NCBI GenBank assembly: GCA_903837025.1
Contig: CAILTC010000596.1
Span: 1-8,563, forward strand
DNA length: 8,563 bases
Reading direction: 5' to 3'
DNA from: an uncultured Bacteroidota bacterium
GTDB lineage: Bacteria > Bacteroidota > Bacteroidia > Flavobacteriales > Flavobacteriaceae
Shown here: in pieces, positions 6,947 to 8,563 of the stretch
Layout: every line of letters starts with the position of its first letter
Position numbering within the stretch: the stretch's first letter is position 1
Notes under the pieces: generated by a model
Seen by the model: only the letters and a program-made list of their open reading frames with translations
Told to the model about the DNA's origin: nothing
The model's database searches: none
Program-made: the position numbers and the translations under genes

Positions 6947-7444
6947 TTAAAGTACCGCTAATGCAGCTTCGTAATTAGGTTCGTTTGCAATTTCAGCAAC
7001 TTGTTCGGTGTAAAGAACGGTTCCGTTTTCGTCAAGAACGATGATTGATCTTGAATGTAATCCGGCTAAAACTCCGTCAACGATTTCTAAACCGTTTGTT
7101 TTACCAAAATTTCCGTCTTTAAAATCAGATAAATTGATAACATTTTCGATTCCTTCAGCACCACAAAAACGTTTTTGTGCAAATGGTAAATCTCTAGAAA
7201 TACACAAAACTTTAGTGTTTTCTAATTGACTTGCATTTTCGTTGAATTTTCTAACTGAAGTTGCGCAAGTCCCAGTATCAATGCTTGGAAATATATTTAG
7301 AACTAGTTTTGTTCCTGCGAAATCGCTTAAAGAAGCAATCGAAAGATCATTTTTTACTAATTTGAAATCAGCTAGTTTTGTGCCGATTTTTGGTAATTCA
7401 CCTGATGTGTGAATTGGATTTCCACCTAATGTTATTGAAGCCAT
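6947..7444 (-). CDS. tpx: Thiol peroxidase (atypical 2-Cys peroxiredoxin, Tpx)
   Basis: A 165-residue peroxiredoxin that reduces hydrogen peroxide and organic hydroperoxides, normally using thioredoxin as electron donor. The peroxidatic cysteine C60 sits in the Tpx signature [15 protein letters not shown] (54-68). The resolving cysteine C94, in KRFCGAEG (91-98), has the roughly 34-residue spacing seen in E. coli Tpx (C61/C95). A conserved arginine near the active site is likely R132, in LHSRSI. Length equals the family norm, and no signal peptide is present, so it is probably cytoplasmic. It is the first gene of the six-gene run: a -7 element lies about 23 bases before its ATG and a strong terminator separates it from the DoxX-like gene upstream. 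Confidence 0.97.
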   Translation of the reverse strand: MASITLGGNPIHTSGELPKIGTKLADFKLVKNDLSIASLSDFAGTKLVLNIFPSIDTGTCATSVRKFNENASQLENTKVLCISRDLPFAQKRFCGAEGIENVINLSDFKDGNFGKTNGLEIVDGVLAGLHSRSIIVLDENGTVLYTEQVAEIANEPNYEAALAVL

Positions 7445-7466
7445 GATTTTTGTTTTAAATGTGGCT

Positions 7467-7502
7467 CAAAAGTATGAAAATTTATTTAGTAAATTTTTTC
7501 AA
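7467..7502 (-). promoter_or_regulatory. Probable promoter of tpx and the downstream operon
   Basis: On the minus strand TACTTTTG (7474-7467) fits the TAnnTTTG -7 consensus of Bacteroidota. The nearest upstream TTG (7502-7500) is 25 bases away, slightly longer than the usual spacing, so the -33 assignment is uncertain. The predicted transcription start leaves a short leader of under 20 bases before the tpx ATG at 7444. Confidence 0.5.
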
Positions 7503-7570
7503 AAAACACTTTTTTGCTCAATAGCTATATTATGAATTTTAAAAAAGTGGGATTCTAAAAAAGTGATATA

Positions 7571-7601
7571 AAAAACCCGTCTCTTTTTTGGAGACGGGTT
7601 T
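7571..7601 (-). terminator. Strong intrinsic terminator after the DoxX-like gene
   Basis: AAACCCGTCTC (7573-7583) and GAGACGGGTTT (7591-7601) form a perfect 11-bp stem with a 7-base loop. On the minus strand the stem runs into a T-tract (plus-strand A run at 7571-7575). It starts eight bases after the stop codon of the DoxX-like gene at 7609 and should insulate tpx from read-through. There is no T-run on the plus-strand side, so it works in one direction only. Confidence 0.9.
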
Positions 7602-7608
7602 GGTGTTA

Positions 7609-7983
7609 TTAAGCTACAAAAAGTTTTTTGTAGCTATCCCAATTTCTGTATATTAAGAATAAATTTCCTAGAAGCAATGCCACAGCAATTGGTGTTCCTT
7701 GAGGCATCAAAAACACATTTATTAGTAAAATGTTTAATGTGATTGGTACTAAAATAATTGCAGAAATTTTAATAAATTTTCCTGTTACAAAAGATAATCC
7801 ACAAATTAGTTCTACAACTTTGGCCAAAGGCATCAAATATTTTGTAGCTGTAAATCCATCCATGACAGTTTTCATATCACCTACTAGAGCCGGTTGTTCT
7901 CCAAATTTAAAAAAATAAGAAAGAGACGCAAATAAGAGTAAAATCCCAATTAAGATTCGGATTACAAGGGTTGCAATTTTCAT
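7609..7983 (-). CDS. DoxX-like family membrane protein (copy 1)
   Basis: A 124-residue protein made almost entirely of four membrane segments (about residues 5-24, 46-66, 71-92 and 97-113). This matches the architecture of small DoxX/DoxD-like proteins of Bacteroidota. Typical features are the RILIGILLLFASLSYF first helix (9-24), the loop leading to YLMPLAKVVELICGLSF (49-65), and a C-terminal GNLFLIYRNW (106-115) before a short basic tail. DoxX-like proteins are usually of unknown function; some are linked to thiosulfate or quinone redox chemistry, but nothing here fixes a substrate. It is a paralogue of the next gene upstream, about 48% identical without gaps by hand count. It ends at a strong terminator, so it is not part of the tpx operon. 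Confidence 0.8.
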   Translation of the reverse strand: MKIATLVIRILIGILLLFASLSYFFKFGEQPALVGDMKTVMDGFTATKYLMPLAKVVELICGLSFVTGKFIKISAIILVPITLNILLINVFLMPQGTPIAVALLLGNLFLIYRNWDSYKKLFVA

Positions 7984-8016
7984 AAAATAAATAGTTATAT
8001 TGGTTAATAATCAAAC

Positions 8017-8024
8017 CAAATATA
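8017..8024 (-). promoter_or_regulatory. Possible -7 promoter element of DoxX-like copy 1
   Basis: TATATTTG on the minus strand (8024-8017) matches the Bacteroidota -7 consensus exactly and lies about 33 bases before the ATG at 7983. The only nearby upstream TTG (8041-8039) is 14 bases away, closer than usual, so the -33 part is weak. If real, copy 1 can be transcribed separately from copy 2. Confidence 0.45.
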
Positions 8025-8056
8025 AAAAAAAATTAAATCAAATTAATTTTAATTTG
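8022..8056 (-). terminator. Possible AT-rich terminator after DoxX-like copy 2
   Basis: CAAATTA (8039-8045) and TAATTTG (8050-8056) form a perfect 7-bp stem with a 4-base loop. On the minus strand it is followed by a long T-rich run (about 8034-8025). The stem has almost no GC, so it would be unstable, and it lies about 45 bases past the copy 2 stop. It overlaps the region just upstream of the copy 1 -7 element, so it could instead be part of that promoter. Confidence 0.3.
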
Positions 8057-8100
8057 GAGTTTAGAAAACCATAATTTTGCTTTTTGCTATTGTTTTAAAA

Positions 8101-8478
8101 TTATTTGAGAGAAAATAAACTTTTGTAATTGTTCCAATGTTTGTAAATTAGAAAGAAGTTTCCTAAAAACAAGAATACTGCAATTGGCAAAGCGCGCGGA
8201 GTTAAGTAATAATCAAGAAAAAGAATATTTAAAATGATTGGTAAAATCAGAATGCTGGTTAAGGTTACATAACGGTCAAGAATAAAAGAAAGACCACAAA
8301 GCAATTCAACAAACCGAGCTATCGGCATTAAATATACAGCCGAAACCAATCCGACATCAAATGCCTTAAAATTACCAGTAGTAACTGGTTCAGGCGTTAG
8401 TTTTAAAAAATAACCAATTGATACAAAAAGAAGTAAAAGCCCAATTAAGGTTCGGATAATAATAGTTGTATTTTTCAT
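8101..8478 (-). CDS. DoxX-like family membrane protein (copy 2)
   Basis: A 125-residue protein with four hydrophobic segments in the same places as copy 1. Shared blocks include RxLIG near residues 9-13, YLMPxA (49-54), VELxCGLSF (57-65), PIxLNIL (80-86), and GNxFLIY (106-112) followed by W115. The two proteins align without gaps over nearly their full length at about half identical residues, so they arose by an old tandem duplication rather than a recent one. Function is unknown beyond membership of the DoxX-like membrane family. The gene is complete; the 85 bases before its ATG are very AT-rich and contain only an imperfect -7 match (TACATTTA, 8516-8509), so its promoter is uncertain and may lie partly outside the window. 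Confidence 0.8.
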   Translation of the reverse strand: MKNTTIIIRTLIGLLLLFVSIGYFLKLTPEPVTTGNFKAFDVGLVSAVYLMPIARFVELLCGLSFILDRYVTLTSILILPIILNILFLDYYLTPRALPIAVFLFLGNFFLIYKHWNNYKSLFSLK

Positions 8479-8563
8479 GATTTATAGAATTAAGGGTTAA
8501 TTATACTATAAATGTATAAAATTTTAACTTAATTTTATTATAATTTTAAATTTTTTAAACATC

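Noticed and set aside
1..8563. CRISPR arrays, defence systems, transposases or phage genes
   Set aside because: No regularly spaced repeats, nuclease or helicase defence genes, transposase motifs or phage structural genes are visible; the coding part is ordinary conserved core.

Overview
This window looks like the chromosome of a Flavobacteriaceae bacterium, probably Flavobacterium or a close relative. It is AT-rich, with spacers dominated by A and T runs. Several gene starts are preceded by the Bacteroidota-type -7 element TAnnTTTG rather than a sigma70 -10 box. The gene set (LolA beside an LptF/LptG-family permease, an FtsK translocase, and a RibB with a decayed GTP cyclohydrolase II half) also fits that group. 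This assignment comes from gene content and promoter style read by eye, not from a database search.

Every gene I can support is on the minus strand, so transcription runs from high to low coordinates. First come two tandem, related DoxX-like small membrane proteins (8478-8101 and 7983-7609); the second ends at a strong intrinsic terminator (7571-7601). Next is a tightly packed six-gene run from 7444 to 882 with gaps of only about 3-18 bases: thiol peroxidase (tpx), a diacylglycerol/undecaprenol kinase family protein, FtsK DNA translocase, LolA periplasmic lipoprotein carrier, an LptF/LptG family permease, and the riboflavin enzyme RibB with a degenerate C-terminal domain. A good -7 element lies just before tpx and none is evident in the short gaps, so the six are probably one operon. 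It combines envelope biogenesis (lipid recycling, lipoprotein and LPS transport), chromosome segregation at division, peroxide defence and flavin synthesis.

Downstream of ribB is a tRNA-Ser(UGA) gene (712-625) with its own promoter and a clear intrinsic terminator (587-616).

Positions 1-586 hold no convincing gene. The first ~420 bases are richer in G+C (about 41% by hand count) and carry nested inverted repeats and three copies of a bipartite GTTGC...CAGCAG motif. This suggests a structured repeat or mobile-element remnant beside the tRNA gene, but I could not identify the family. The rest of the window is ordinary conserved flavobacterial core. The points most worth a second look are the loss of the catalytic and zinc-binding residues in the RibB C-terminal half and the structured repeat region at the left end.
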